From: Polytrichum commune
Taxonomy: Eukaryota > Streptophyta > Polytrichopsida > Polytrichales > Polytrichaceae
Direction of reading: 5' to 3'
Length of the DNA stretch: 64,000 nt
NCBI GenBank assembly: GCA_950295325.1
Contig: OX485808.1
Span: 4,776,501-4,840,500, forward strand
Below are positions 1-11,147 of the stretch, in pieces (positions within the stretch are counted from its first letter, which is position 1; every line of letters begins with the position of its first letter). Below the pieces are notes generated by a model. That model searched no databases and was not told where the DNA came from. It saw nothing but the letters and a program-made list of their open reading frames with translations. Both the position numbers and the translations under genes were made by a program.

Positions 1-162
1 CAGCTCATCGCATTCCCTTATTTTTGCTTATAATCTATAATGTCCATAGGAAGGTCCTCAAAACAAAACTTATATTCCACTCTTGGTCTCTGGTCTGCTT
101 TTTCTGCTCCTCTCCAACTTGAACAAGCTGTCCCCTTATTCATTGTCATCCCTCCATGGCAG

Positions 163-870
163 GGTCGGATCGAGGACTACATGGAGCCGTTTGATGCTTG
201 TGTTGCTCTGCACGCGTGTGGCAATGCAACTGATCTTTCTCTTGTTCAAGCTTTAAGGTGGAGGGCAGCCTATGTTGTCTCACCTTGCTGTGTTGGCAAA
301 TTACAGTTCGCAGTAATTACACCTACACATTCATCCCGTCGGCAATATACACCAGGGATAACATCTGCCAAAACAACAAGCCTTGAAGGTATGCATCCCA
401 ATGGAGGCCTTCTCAATTCTGCAACCTCAAAGAATGAGAAATCTGTAGAGTCTAGTATAAATGACATTGCCATCTCCAGACCATTCATAGAGCACCAAAT
501 ACAAACTCCTTCAATTGAATTTGTGTCCCCAAATATAGAATGTGGACGTTTGACAAAATATGTCAAACGTCCATTAGAAATTAGACTGACTTATCCTAGA
601 TCATTGTGGTTACAGTCAGTAGTAACCCCGAGTGACTTTGTACTGTTGGCACGGACCGCGGACTGGAGTAGCTATGATCGCGGAAGCCAGACCAGTCGAT
701 TGCACTCGCTTTGTAAAGTAGTAGTAGAGCTTGATAGAAATCAGGCTTCGCGAGAATTAGGGTATCAGACATGCCTTCTCTCTCTTGCAGACCAAAACGC
801 TGGTGCAGTTGGTGTTGGCCATGTCCTTGTAGGCAAACCAATGGATCAAAATGAGTATCATTTCCACTGA
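163..870 (+). CDS. Last exon of GSTCD-like methyltransferase-domain protein (partial gene)
   Basis: The open frame encodes DACVALHACGNATD followed by SPCCVGKL. This matches the SAM-binding part of the class I methyltransferase fold in GSTCD-like proteins, where a CALHACG-type strand and a PCC motif are typical. The C-terminal part (YPRS, CKVVVELDR, GY) also fits the tail of that family. I place the exon start at 163, after the acceptor ending ccatggcag; the frame is open to 40 but the residues before the acceptor do not look conserved. The stop is TGA at 868-870. Earlier exons lie left of the window, so this is only the 3' end of the gene. The substrate is not known from the sequence. Family assignment is fairly good; the exact acceptor is less certain. 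Confidence 0.7.
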   Translation, partial: GRIEDYMEPFDACVALHACGNATDLSLVQALRWRAAYVVSPCCVGKLQFAVITPTHSSRRQYTPGITSAKTTSLEGMHPNGGLLNSATSKNEKSVESSINDIAISRPFIEHQIQTPSIEFVSPNIECGRLTKYVKRPLEIRLTYPRSLWLQSVVTPSDFVLLARTADWSSYDRGSQTSRLHSLCKVVVELDRNQASRELGYQTCLLSLADQNAGAVGVGHVLVGKPMDQNEYHFH

Positions 871-1476
871 AGTTTCTTCACATGCCATTTACTGAAATCC
901 TCCTGTAACAAGGTATGCGGGCCTTTTGTGGTCATTGAGTGGTATATAGTGAGGCTTGGAAGAATGGACAGTAAAAAGACAGGTGTTCCAATGAGATTGC
1001 ACTATGTGCTTTAAAGATAGACACCATTCTGGTTCAACTGTTAACACAATTGGGAGGGGCTGTGTGATTGCTTAAAGAGAACGGGAATTCTCAATTTGAC
1101 CTCTTATAACTCTTGCATCTCAACTCTTAGTTTGAAGCTTCTTCACTTGTCATTAATGGAATTCCTCCTGTACCAAGGTATGTGATCACTTAAAGAGAAA
1201 GAGATTTGTCCTACTGAAACTTAGATTCTCACGTCTGAGTCTAAAACTCAAAACAACAATCTTTGTGATTTACAATTGCTAAGTGGATGAAACAGTTCTT
1301 GATCCAAATTAATGGCCAAAATTGCATGTGGAGTTGGAAGTGCTGAAAATAGGACTGCAAACCTTATGTTGTTGAAGTATGACATCCATAATACACTCAA
1401 GAAGAAAACTATTGTACTCCTCAAATTGTTGATCACATAGAATGAGTAAGTCATGCAATAAAGAAGGCTTAGAGAA
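871..1476. other. 3' flank with short direct repeat
   Basis: No gene is seen. Positions 873-920 and 1137-1180 share a degenerate direct repeat (cttcacatgccattta and cttcacttgtcattaa, then cctcctgta and aaggtatg). The first copy directly follows the stop codon, so part of this stretch is probably 3' UTR. Confidence 0.4.
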
Positions 1477-1553
1477 AGCCTTGCCACACCTAGGGGACCA
1501 ACATCCCAGCCAGCTAATCCTCCCGGTTCGAGCTTGGGGACAAGGTTCCATAG

Positions 1554-1799
1554 GTGCTTTGGTTGTGTGATTGCAAGGAATATGAGGAAATATATGTCCT
1601 TGATGGTAGTTTTCCAAACTTTACTCCGAGGATGTGGAGGTCTCTTCTAGAGCACATCAATGCAAGGCTATTTGATTGTGGAATGTCATTTGTTTATACT
1701 CCTGAGCAGGTGAAATCCGAAATAGATATATTGAAAAAATGGTATTGGAAGGAGAAGGAGAATAAAAGTGAATCAAGGATAGGTATGTCAATGACTTGA
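1554..1799 (+). pseudogene. Myb/SANT-like protein fragment of Harbinger element
   Basis: About 81 codons are open. The residues FTPRMWRSLL, then YTPEQVKSEIDILKKWYWKEKE, follow the Myb/SANT-like pattern of plant Harbinger partner proteins: a tryptophan helix, then a T-x-EQVK helix leading to LKK-Y. In active elements this protein binds the terminal DNA and brings in the transposase. Only one domain remains and no full-length frame exists. Most of this coding segment is repeated in inverted orientation at about 2110-2300. Confidence 0.55.
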
Positions 1800-2300
1800 C
1801 AATTTATTGACAATTTTATGATGCATGTGACAGAATGTGCAAACATGCTTTTGAAGACAACAAAGATTTGTGGAGGTGTGGATGTTGGAGAACCCTCTAA
1901 TGTGTAAGGTCCAACACGCCTCCAATTACTGTTGATTTGAATTTTGCATCAAATTTTAATGAAGAGATGGAGAAACTGAAAGAATTCAAATGCGTGTCTC
2001 AATTCTTCGATCTATCATCAAAACTTGATGCAAAATTCAAATCAACAGTAATTGGGGGCGTGTTGGACCTTACACATTAGAGGGTTCTCCAACATCCACA
2101 AATCTCTATTGTCTTCAAAAGCATGTGTCCACATTATGTCATATGCATCATAAAATTGTCAAGTCGTTGACATACTTGTCCTTGATTCATATTTTTCTCT
2201 TTCCAATAGTGTTTTTTTCCAATGTATCTATTTCGGATTTCACCTGCTAGTATAAACAAATGACATTCCATAGAATAGACCTCCACATCCTGTAAATGGG
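1630..2300. repeat. Large inverted repeat over the Myb/SANT relic
   Basis: Positions about 1630-1955 and 2024-2300 are imperfect reverse complements separated by about 70 bases. Examples are ctctaatgtgtaaggtccaa at 1893 against ttggaccttacacattagag near 2063, and gtgaaatccgaaatagatat against the reverse complement near 2230-2243. Arms are roughly 300 bases. A transcript through this region would form a long hairpin. Confidence 0.8.
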
Positions 2301-2749
2301 ATGCGATGTATCAAAGAGTGTATATGCAAGATATTAAACTTCGCAACAAGGAGTGATATGTTGGTTTTCATATGACATATAGGATATATCAAAAATTGTT
2401 TGGAATTTTGAAACCATACATAGAGTAAAGAGATGCAAATTATAGACAAGCATTATCAATACATAAAGCAATAAGGTTGGTACTCCAAAAGCTAGCATTT
2501 AGCCAAAGTGATCATAATGTTGGAAATGAATTTCCAAGTGGGAAAAACAACTATTTCAAATGTACAAGAATGGCTAACAAGGACAAATTGTATTTTGGAT
2601 ACATTAGTATTCCAAGTGGTGCAAGATTACAGTAATTAAAGACAATGTTTTTTAATGTCATCAAACTCTTGTAAATGGGTGTTGGTATAGATGCTTTTCA
2701 TATCAAGTTAGTATACAAATCTAAATGAGCATATACGCAAATTGATTAT

Positions 2750-3346
2750 TCATGTCGACATGCTGCACATACGGTATTGATACAAGAAATTTGTGATCAT
2801 GCTAAAAAAAAAATTAGATATGTGTATGCTCGCACCTGGAGGCACTCATGATACAACAAATTTGAGGATATCTTATATTTATTAAAGCTTATAGAGAACA
2901 CTATATTACAAGAACCTAGAATGTTAATTGAACAAAGAGACCTAAAGCCATATATTGTTCAAGACTCCACGTACCCTCTACTACAACAATTCCTAAGAGC
3001 ATACAATGTTCAAAGATCAAATAGGGGGGATGAAGATGAATTTGATAAGTGTTTAAGACGTGGGAACAATAAAATAGAAAATATATTTAAAATTTACAAG
3101 AACTGATGAACTATGCTAAGGGCATTAAATTGCGATGTCAAGCATGCAAGAACAATTACAATTGCATGTTGTATGTTAAATAATTTTTGCAATCGCAATA
3201 ATGATAAAAGACTTGTTAATCCAGCCTCCAACTACATCGATGACATGTCAAATGACAATGATGTGCACCCAGCAATCCAAACAAAACATTTATTAAAAGC
3301 AACATCACAACGTGCATGCACGTTGAATAAAATTGCATTGTTTTAG
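2750..3346 (+). pseudogene. Harbinger (DDE_Tnp_4) transposase C-terminal relic
   Basis: The motif PGGTHDTT near 2836 corresponds to the G-x-HD aspartate block. PYIVQDSTYPLLQQFL from about 2947 corresponds to the DSAYPL block. The tail TMLRALNCDVKHAR and ITIACCMLNNFC corresponds to the R-W-x-L helix and the ACCVLHN block of HARBI1/ALP1-like transposases. The reading breaks at least twice: a frame change between the HD block and the next, and two adjacent TGA codons at 3104-3109, exactly where the family usually has tryptophans. The N-terminal half, with the first aspartate, was not found. It cannot be active as it stands. Confidence 0.75.
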
Positions 3347-4023
3347 TATTGGTTAGATAATGTGAAGCCAGATGAGGCAAGAACTTAGATTTGTAGATGT
3401 AGTGTAAATTTAGATTTTTGGGTGGGCAAAGCAGGTGAATAATCCTAGTTGGCAAGAAAGGATTGGTTTTTAATCTTATATTCATCATGAAAAAAATTTA
3501 AACTATGATGAAATTGGTTGCACCAATTTTTACAAGTGGGCATGCAACCAACTTCTACCCACATCCCCGTCAAGGCACTCGTCAAAGCAATGGTTGGCGC
3601 CTTGCCACACCAAGCTGGCCTTGCTTGCTACCTCCCTCATGGGGGCCACTAGCAGGCTAGCCCAGCCAACCCCGGTGTGGCTAAGACATGAGTATGTTCA
3701 CTTGTATGTATGAATTTGAAAGTTCTTCATTGTAAGAAGAAATATCTTTGCCATAGAAGAAGAAAAATAAGAAAACTACAATTTGTTTTTCAAACGAGAT
3801 ATTTTTAGACCCAAGTAGTGAAATGTGTAAGTGTGAATGATTATTGTTCATGAATCTAGTTGTGGATGCTCATATAATTTAAATTAAAATAGATGACATG
3901 TTTTGCCACAAAAAATTGCATATACTTGAGCACATATAATGAAAAATGGATAGTACTTGTTTTCATTCTTCACAGCAACCACTCAAATATTCAAAGAGAA
4001 AACCACTACACCATATGTTATTG
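3347..4023. other. Intergenic, no gene seen
   Basis: No supported gene. A GC-rich patch at 3597-3690 contrasts with AT-rich surroundings and contains imperfectly inverted CCACACC and GGTGTGG motifs at its two ends. It may be the edge of the neighbouring Harbinger relic. Confidence 0.4.
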
Positions 4024-4625
4024 CCTACATTAAAGCAGGATGTAAATATCGCTACGGTAGATGGGATTTGTCGTCGACAACATTCGGAACGAGAAGGAAA
4101 TAAAATGCATTTTGAAGATCCCTGCTCATGTATATGTGGTAAGCAGACGCGCCCACATGTCAGCCGCTGTTTTACAATCGACAATCATAGCAAGATGTTC
4201 TGTGTCTACTGCGGCGGCAATCAACCATTTGGCTGCATCAATCTTCTTCTTCTTCCACACGTCTGGAACTGCAGCTGCTTCCATTGTTGCTGTCCCATCG
4301 GCTACTTCCGATCCATTGGCTTTTCATTCTCGAAGGCAATCTGCATTTGAACCTTCCAGAGGCTAAAATTCTGACCAGTGTACTCTAACATACTATCCTT
4401 AATTATGCATGGCGACGGAAAAACTCATGTACTCTTTACTTCAATAAATTTCTGTTTTGTTCAATAAGTCTCTGCTAGTTTTTGCTGTGTGTCGTCTGTG
4501 GCAGATCAATAAGGCTGTTTCACTATCTAGTTACCCATGTAAGGTCCTCGTAACCTGAATGGTAAATACACAAAAATAACCTCCCACCTCAATATATCAC
4601 CATCCGTAAAGTCAGAGCCCGCAAA
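4024..4625 (+). repeat. Dispersed repeat, copy 1 (partner at 18356-18937)
   Basis: This segment is nearly the same as 18356-18937, from cctacattaaagcaggatgt through the aataaatttctgttttgttc part to cagagcccgcaaa. Several overlapping frames stay open in both copies, including one ending SRRQSAFEPSRG at 4366, but none matches a family I know. The AATAAA-containing end looks like a 3' UTR. In the partner copy the repeat directly follows the chimeric-gene unit, so it may once have belonged to it. Confidence 0.8.
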
Positions 4626-4883
4626 GTCATCTGCGAACTCCTCATCACATTTTGAGCATGTTGTGCAATCTCTTTTGAAAACGTGTCTTTTTGGTATCTA
4701 TTCTTGGAGTCACACCTAACCACATACTACCCAAATGGGGATGCCCAATTGAGATAAGTATCCGAATTAGACATGTCTACTTTGATCTCCTTCCATATTA
4801 AGATTAACTGCGGTATGAAATTGCTGCATTTTTTACAAGTTCGGTTTTGAAATTTGTTTTTGCAACTACAGTGCTTATGGCGA

Positions 4884-5160
4884 TTAGTGCGCGTTACTAT
4901 GTGGAGTCACGCAGTGCAATAACATCTCACTCATGAGTTCAGATTTGACTAAGCAAAGTTTAATAGGTTGTGTGGACATTATAGAACACTGTCAAATGGC
5001 TTTGCTCAGTAAAATATTACAATCACATCAAATAGTTAAAGCATTATATGATTTTGAATAGTCACACGTACTAGTTCGGATGATCAATATAATGTGTGGA
5101 TTATTTCAATTAGTGTGTGTGGTACTAAAACCTAAACATGCACTATTTTTCTTATCACAA
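4884..5160. repeat. ~230-bp repeat unit, copy near left side
   Basis: The motif attagtgcgcgttactatg followed by gcagtgcaataacatc recurs at 63171 and 63912. A related aattagtgtgtgtggtacta recurs at 5115, 21588 and 35364. At 4884-5115 and at 63171-63911 (after removing a MITE) the spacing between successive motifs is about 232 bases, suggesting a tandem-type unit. No coding content. Confidence 0.5.
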
Positions 5161-6848
5161 ACCTAAATATCCATTGAAGACTTCAATCTTGACCAGTAGC
5201 CCCCCAATCTTATTATTCAGGTATGAATCACGTTGTCCAAGGATAGGCACCCTAGAATTAAGTCTAGTATGTTTCATGTTAAACCTAAAGTCCAACTATG
5301 TAGAGCCGGGAATAATGCTTATCCATTGAAATTGGGATGTGGCTGTACAATATCATTTATTTCTCCAGGAATCAGGGGTCAGGAGATTTTTAAGCTCAAC
5401 CATCTAAAATCCGTCCCTCTACAGCTTCTACCGGTTTTTTCAGGATTTGATTGGTTGCAAACATGTTGCCATTAAATTGGACCGGCCAACATCCTATATA
5501 TTTTTTCAAGTGCCGGCTAATATCCTCTTCATCGTAATGACAATTGGCCAAAAACTTGGGCGTTGATAAGTAAGTGAGTTTCCAATGTAGCAAAATTATA
5601 TCTACAAACATTATACACCATTCCACAACAACGTCCAAAGAACATATCAACATCCAACAACAATGATCAACAATTCATTACATACAAGAAACAACAATAA
5701 TGATCAACAATTTATCCATAGCAAGAGTTGGACCTGAAATAACCCATCAATCGGTTGATGGCCATGGATTTACTCTTCTATCATGATACCTAGGTCTTAA
5801 AATCTCATATTAGATTCAAGGCCACATCATGATAAAAGGGTGACCTAACATACCATACTATATACAAAACCAAAATTCATCAATTGTTAGAGTCAAAATC
5901 AGCAATATCATCTTCACCTTCAAGACGAAAACACCCTAAAAGGTATCTGTGTAGATGTGAAAACAACCATCTAAACTTTGTAGAGTTCCTCTATAAAGCT
6001 AGGCTTTCATTAGTACGTTATCAAGATTATCACGAAGATCTTTCATAGACACACGCATAATACATTCTAAACGCTAGCTATCAACAATGAAATGCAATAG
6101 TGAAGCAAAAGCTTCGCCTATCCGCCATTCACCAAATCGCTACAAGCCTACAACGAACACATAACCTAAACCCTAAAACAAGATGATATCCGGCCCTAGA
6201 TGAATCAAACCGGATGAAATCCGCCTATTTCACAACTCACCCGGGTAGAAATCCTCCTCCTTAAAATGGTTGCTGGTTGAAATCCATTTTTATTTTTAAA
6301 GCACCGGTTTCACATCCTCCACTTTCCCAATTCAACTGGACTTTTCATAAAACCAACTGGCCGCCATTACACTAAATACCAATACTCCCCAGACATTGCA
6401 AGGAGTAGTTGAAGGAGTCAAAAAAAGAAGGAAAATAAATCGATCAACCAACACATTTACCACCACGACTTGGTATTTGGAAAGGATCTATAGAATGCAT
6501 TACAAAACTAGCAATAAGTGAATTGAACATTGACAACCAATTGACTTGGATCACCCTTCTAATATGGAAATAGGGTTTATGTTGGTATCAAAATAAGAAT
6601 GGGTCAATGTGGACTTACGATTTGACGGATCGCTTAATGATAGAGTCAGAAACCATCATTGCATTAGCTACAATGACTTATATTGCAGAAACAAATTTTT
6701 ATGAGTTAAATCTAATGAACGAACGGATGTTCAATGATTTCATTAATGATAAATAAAAATGTCTTGCTAAGAGTATTTGAGTCATATTTTTCAAATTATT
6801 TATTGGCATATACATATGATTGGGATCTAAATGATTTGTTTATTTATT
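5161..6848. other. Intergenic, no gene seen
   Basis: AT-rich sequence with only short frames, none resembling a known protein. No clear repeat structure was recognised here by eye. Confidence 0.4.
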
Positions 6849-7211
6849 TTTCACTTGTATTCAAGGGGTTTTTTTATAGCTATGTATTTGCACGTATATC
6901 ATTTTTATGAGGGAGTATATATATTTGTAGTTATATACATACATGGGATATTAATTTCATGGTCATGCACGCATGTGGTTGAAGTTGGAGTTGAAGCACT
7001 AGAGATTGTGATAGAGGACATCCCAACATACGAAACCCTAGAGGATGGCTGGGAAGAAACCATCTTATTTCCATCATAGTGAGTTAAGTCCAGTTGCTAA
7101 AGCCATCAATCTTTGATGCTTTGAAAGGACTCGTGCATGTATTTTTCACTTGTGTATGTATTCAAGGGATTTTTTTAGCTATATATTTGCATGTATATCA
7201 CATTTATGAGG

Positions 7212-7270
<59 letters not shown>

Positions 7271-7310
7271 TCATATGGGGTATTAATTTCATGGTCATGC
7301 AAGCAGATGG
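6849..7310. repeat. Direct repeat pair with (AT)n microsatellite
   Basis: Positions 6849-6975 and 7146-7310 share cacttgt, attcaaggg, gcatgtatatca-like sequence, tttatgaggga and attaatttcatggtcatgca. In the second copy the middle has expanded into an uninterrupted (AT)n run at about 7216-7267. The first copy has only a short tata tract, so the microsatellite grew after the duplication. Confidence 0.75.
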
Positions 7311-7920
7311 TTCCCAGTTCTAACTATGAGTACACTGCAAGGATATAACCTAATAACACTTTTAGTCGCTAACCTCAGTGATAACTTACGACATGCGATT
7401 AAAAATGTTAGTTAAATGTAAAGGCCTTGTCAGTAAGTAGATGACATATTGGAGTGACGACATATAACAAATAAGATAAGGTTGATGATGGACATGTGTG
7501 AATAGAAGTAGTCATGACTCTAGATCGGTCGCGTCTTTGGTATAGGTACCTATAGGTGTGAATGGAATGACATTTATAGAAATTTAAAGAGAGGAATGAC
7601 ATTACGATTAGTAAGTGTAGCAATCACAATTAGGACTTACCCATGAGTGTCAACCATCTCTAAGTGAAATTAATTGCCACAACCTAGTTGCCTAAGGGCC
7701 GCTTTACACATAGACCAAAAATGGTGACCATGAAAACCTATAAGCCTTTGAACGTTATCCCAAAGGATGAAAAAACAAGAAATCATTTATTATTATTATT
7801 CTTATTTTGCAATAGATGGGCCCCTTAATAAGCTTAGTGTAGAGTGAAAATGTGAACCATGTTGACATATTGTGACATATTTTTTGAGAAACTAAAAATA
7901 ATAGGTAATCCGGGACCCCA
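7311..7920. other. Intergenic with one MITE end
   Basis: No gene. At 7695-7740 the sequence gggccgctttacacatagac, preceded by TAA and followed by tggtgaccatgaaaac, resembles the terminus of the MITE at 59523-60007. The matching right end was not found, so this is probably a truncated copy. Confidence 0.35.
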
Positions 7921-8311
7921 CCAATGTTTAAGATTGAAGTTCTCATATGAATTTCATTTTGAAGGGTTTTCAAATTTTAGCCTTTCACTTGAAGGGCTGG
8001 TTCAAATCCTAGGCGTCAATTAAAGAATATAGAAATGAAATAAAACTCATATTAAACTTGTGTATGAATTATGTGGCACGTGTTTCCTACACAATGTGAA
8101 GGATTAAGAATCAACCATCTAACTCTACTTCTTGTGGTGACAATGCCCTACATTTGTTGGTTCTTGTGGCGGGCATATTTCATTGAGGACTTCAAGCGGC
8201 ATCTTCATTTTCAATTTGGGTTGTGTTTTGAAGGGTTGTTTTCAGAGAGCTATATTTTGAAGGGCCAAATCCCATTTGAAAGGCATTGAAGAGTTCAATC
8301 TTGAACACTGG
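7921..8311. mobile_element. MITE family with TIR CCAGTGTTCAAGATTGAAG, copy 1
   Basis: The left end ccaatgtttaagattgaag and right end cttcaatcttgaacactgg style termini are inverted repeats. Inside are tttgaagggctggttcaaat and several TTTGAAGGG subterminal motifs. The whole element is present in opposite orientation at 48167-48553. The flanks acccca and acccaa may be a worn target-site duplication. No coding capacity; the short frame at 8071-8289 is part of the element. Confidence 0.7.
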
Positions 8312-8862
8312 ACCCAACTGACCATGGCAACATAATATTAATAGGAGGCAACAACAATTTGATTGCTTGCCATGACCCCTACCTATACATTAAACCCACC
8401 TCTTTCTGATGGGCCTAATGCATGAACTTATCCAATAAACCATGAAACATTTTCCACTTGATGCCATGTACAATACCATGTATGTTTTCATCCATTTGAA
8501 TTTCTTTGGTCCCTTAGGTCCTTATGGTCAAGTGTGAAGTGAACTTGGACCATTTCCAACTTCTCAACCAATCACATTTGTATATCATGGGACAAGGGCC
8601 TTAATGCTTTAGTGTAGACTAGCCTTCAACCTATTCTAGTCATTGCCACCATGTTTGTGTCGCGCAGCTCTTGTGAGCCAACTTGAAGGAGTGAAGGCTA
8701 TCCCCAACTATGCCACAGTGGAACTACTCTACCACATGGAGAAATTTGGATCATTGATTGGGGGACCATAATGATCGTAGCTCTCCCTGACCTCAATCTT
8801 CACCTCAAATCATAAGAGCAAGGTAAATGGGCCTTAAATGGTTTTTTTTTTTTTTTTTTTTT

Positions 8863-8897
<35 letters not shown>

Positions 8898-9249
8898 GCA
8901 ATGCACTACTTCGGCCTTGTATCTTACACATATGATTGGCACGAGATGGTTAGCAATTCCAACTCGAGGTCGCAACAATTTTCTTCATAATTTTTGGAAC
9001 TCCTAAGAATATTGAATTTTCTACCAATCACATTGTGACGATTTCCTTTTTCATTAAAATATCATATAGGTCGCCTACGATGTTGACTATTGAATTGCCC
9101 TTGAATCAAGAATTGTGACATATTCTGCACACGTACTCCAATCATTCTAAAACCCACATGTCTTTCCTGTTGTAGTCCATTCTCAGATCCATATCATATC
9201 TAACCACGCACAACTCAATTATAGGATTATATTGATTAAGACAAGTAGC
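8312..9249. other. Intergenic with poly-T/(TTG)n tract
   Basis: No gene. At about 8840-8898 a run of some 24 T is followed by about twelve TTG/GTT triplets. The rest shows no structure I can support. Confidence 0.5.
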
Positions 9250-10643
9250 GGAATTAGGCCCGGCTTACCTCACTCAAAGAAGATCGACAATATAAACTTG
9301 AATGCACCCACTGAAAGTACGCAACCCTAAAATTATGAGCACTTCAAACTCCGTATACAGTTTTGGACGTCATGAAGATCAGCATTTCAAGTTTCCAGAC
9401 CGTACTCTACTAGTACTCCACTCAGCTGATCAACAACAATTGCAAACTGCAAAATGGATTTGGAACGAATGTCATTTTATTGACATCATGACAATGTAAT
9501 ATATGTACATACCCAATTTTCTGATGGGTTGAAAGGATTGAGAGTTTCTAGTCTCCTTTGGAGTTACTAGCTCTCTAACCCAAGAATATTGCTACTGGAA
9601 CTACAAGTCGATCATCATGCTTGGGCATCATTGATTTCGAACTCTGTCATTTCATTGACATCGTAACAACGTAATTTATATACATGCCCGTTTTCTTGTG
9701 GGTTGGAAGGATTGAGAGTGTCTAGTCTCTATTGGACTACCTAGCTCTCCAACCCAAGAATATTGTTAGTGGCATCGCAAGTCGATCATCATGCTCGGGC
9801 ATCGTGGGCACCATCATGAACATGCTTGGCCTCATTTTCTTTGAGTTGCTTCTGTACATTCTTATGATTGATATTGTACAGTTTTATGCAATGCTGCAGC
9901 CGCACTGTTGCATCTTTAGTGTCTTGTGCGGCGCTCCCACGAACAGCATTTCGCATGTGATGGATGCATTTTGGGGATAGAGAATCTGAGCCCCTGGAAA
10001 CTGCGAGCCCTGGTGTGCACCTCTGGGTCCTCGTGCTCCGAGAGGTCGAAGAGCAGTTTGGAGAATTTCAGCATGCAGAATTGAGGTGCATCGCTCGCGT
10101 GCACACAAAGGATTGCAGTACGAGATGCTCCGACATTTTCTACCCATATTTGAGGGTAGGCGAGTCCTACGCAAGCTAATGAAAGCCTTACAAAACCTGC
10201 ACGATCGCAAGATGTTGAGCATGTACATGTGTTCCACGCCCAACCTGTTGCGATCGTGCAGGTGTTGTAAGGCTTTCATTAGCTTGCGCAGGACTGGCCT
10301 ACCTTCAAATATGGGTAGAAAATATCGAAGCATCTCGTACAGCACATGCAATCCTCTGTGCCTCATGAAGCACTCGATCTTGGACAGACTGTTGGTGTTG
10401 AGCAAGGGGTTGAGAGCCAAACAAGCATCTCGAACAGAGGAACGGTCTCCACCCGGGAGATCCATATCCAACAGTTTTATGTACCGTTTCATTGCATGGT
10501 CCCCGCTCTTCAAGCTCTCGTCCGGTTTGATTAGGCGACGTAGCTTCTTGTGCACTTGAAGGCGAGTTTTGGTCTTCCGAAGCTTGGCCACAGGACCGGT
10601 TTGTGCAAAGCATGGGAGCGAAGCCACTGGCCGCTTTGCTTTC
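9250..10643 (-). pseudogene. Chimeric SET2-like gene, copy A, 3' half (split by copia)
   Basis: On the minus strand the frame from 10643 to about 9884 encodes the same C-terminal region as copies B and C: KKLRRLIKPDES, then LSKIECFMRHRGLHVLYEM and RPVLRKLMKALQHL. In SET2-type plant methyltransferases (ASHH2/SDG8) a similar order occurs: a GLQMLHNIMK-like helix, then PILRKLLKVLEYL, then an LTEHDD-like block. The copy is damaged. Six codons (TTTLKS in B and C) are missing, an inverted internal duplication at 10109-10354 replaces normal coding sequence, and the gene stops dead at 10643 where the copia LTR begins. The other part resumes at 16504. Sequence down to 9250 matches the 3' flank of copy B up to about 24960. 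Confidence 0.75.
10109..10354. repeat. Hairpin made of the SET2-like coding segment
   Basis: Arms 10109-10210 and 10248-10354 are near-perfect reverse complements with a loop of 37 bases. Both arms carry the coding segment for MLRYFLPIFEGRPVLRKLMK. The left arm lacks about 8-12 bases near its outer end. The arms meet at acgatcgcaa and ttgcgatcgt. Transcription from either side would give an RNA stem of about 100 base pairs. Confidence 0.9.
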
Positions 10644-10825
10644 TGTTGGACCGTTGCCCACAAGCCCTTCTACTATTTACTGTTACTGCTGTACTTTAGG
10701 GTTAACCTTTAAGATTAGGTTTAGAATTAGGTTTAGGATTAGGGCTAATCTTTGTACTTATACCTGTGAGCTCCCAGCTCTCAGGTGAACTGATTCGTTC
10801 CAAGACAGTGTTTCTGTCTTCAACA
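10644..10825 (+). repeat. copia 5' LTR
   Basis: Begins TGTTGGACCG and ends CTTCAACA, with the usual TG...CA termini. Length is 182 bp, identical to 16322-16503. The middle contains a run of TTAGG-like repeats (aggtttagaattaggtttag). Confidence 0.95.
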
Positions 10826-10842
10826 TGGTATCAGAGCAAGGT
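10826..10842 (+). promoter_or_regulatory. Primer-binding site (initiator Met tRNA)
   Basis: TGGTATCAGAGCAAGG directly follows the LTR. It matches the complement of the 3' end of plant initiator methionine tRNA, the usual copia primer, apart from one base (CCAGG is more common). Confidence 0.9.
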
Positions 10843-11147
10843 TACCTCCACCTCGCTATGGTAGGAAGTAGTGATATCTCTCCCCTCTTGTCTACTTATC
10901 TTTGAGGCTCCGCTCTTGAGGATCTGAAGTAGTACTAAGTCATAGTAGCGCGAGAAAATTGTCTATGAGCTTGCATTGTAGTTCTTCTTTCTCTGCCGTA
11001 AGGTTCTTGATCACTTCTTCTTGTCGTCTTACGGACTCCGAATACCTCATTAGCAGCTCTTCGTTCTGAGCTTTAACTCTCTTGATCACTTCTTCATGTC
11101 GGCTTAAAGTAGACGACAAAAGTCTGTAGAAAAGAGTACGAGTCTAG

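Larger units (their letters stand above)
1477..3700 (+). mobile_element. Degenerate PIF/Harbinger element
   Basis: The stretch contains relics of both Harbinger proteins in one orientation: a Myb/SANT-like DNA-binding protein (1554-1799) and a DDE transposase (about 2750-3346). GC-rich sequences sharing a CTTRGCCACACC-like end occur near 1480 (forward) and 3690 (reverse). They may be worn terminal repeats, but I could not pair a clean target-site duplication. Outer limits are therefore approximate. Confidence 0.5.

Noticed and set aside
40-162. N-terminal 41 codons of the first frame as part of the methyltransferase
   Set aside because: The residues show no family similarity, and a good pyrimidine-rich acceptor (cctccatggcag) ends at 162, so this is more likely intron.
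1500-1535. tRNA-like B-box (ggttcgagcttgg) suggesting a tRNA or SINE
   Set aside because: No cloverleaf arms or A-box at proper spacing could be found.
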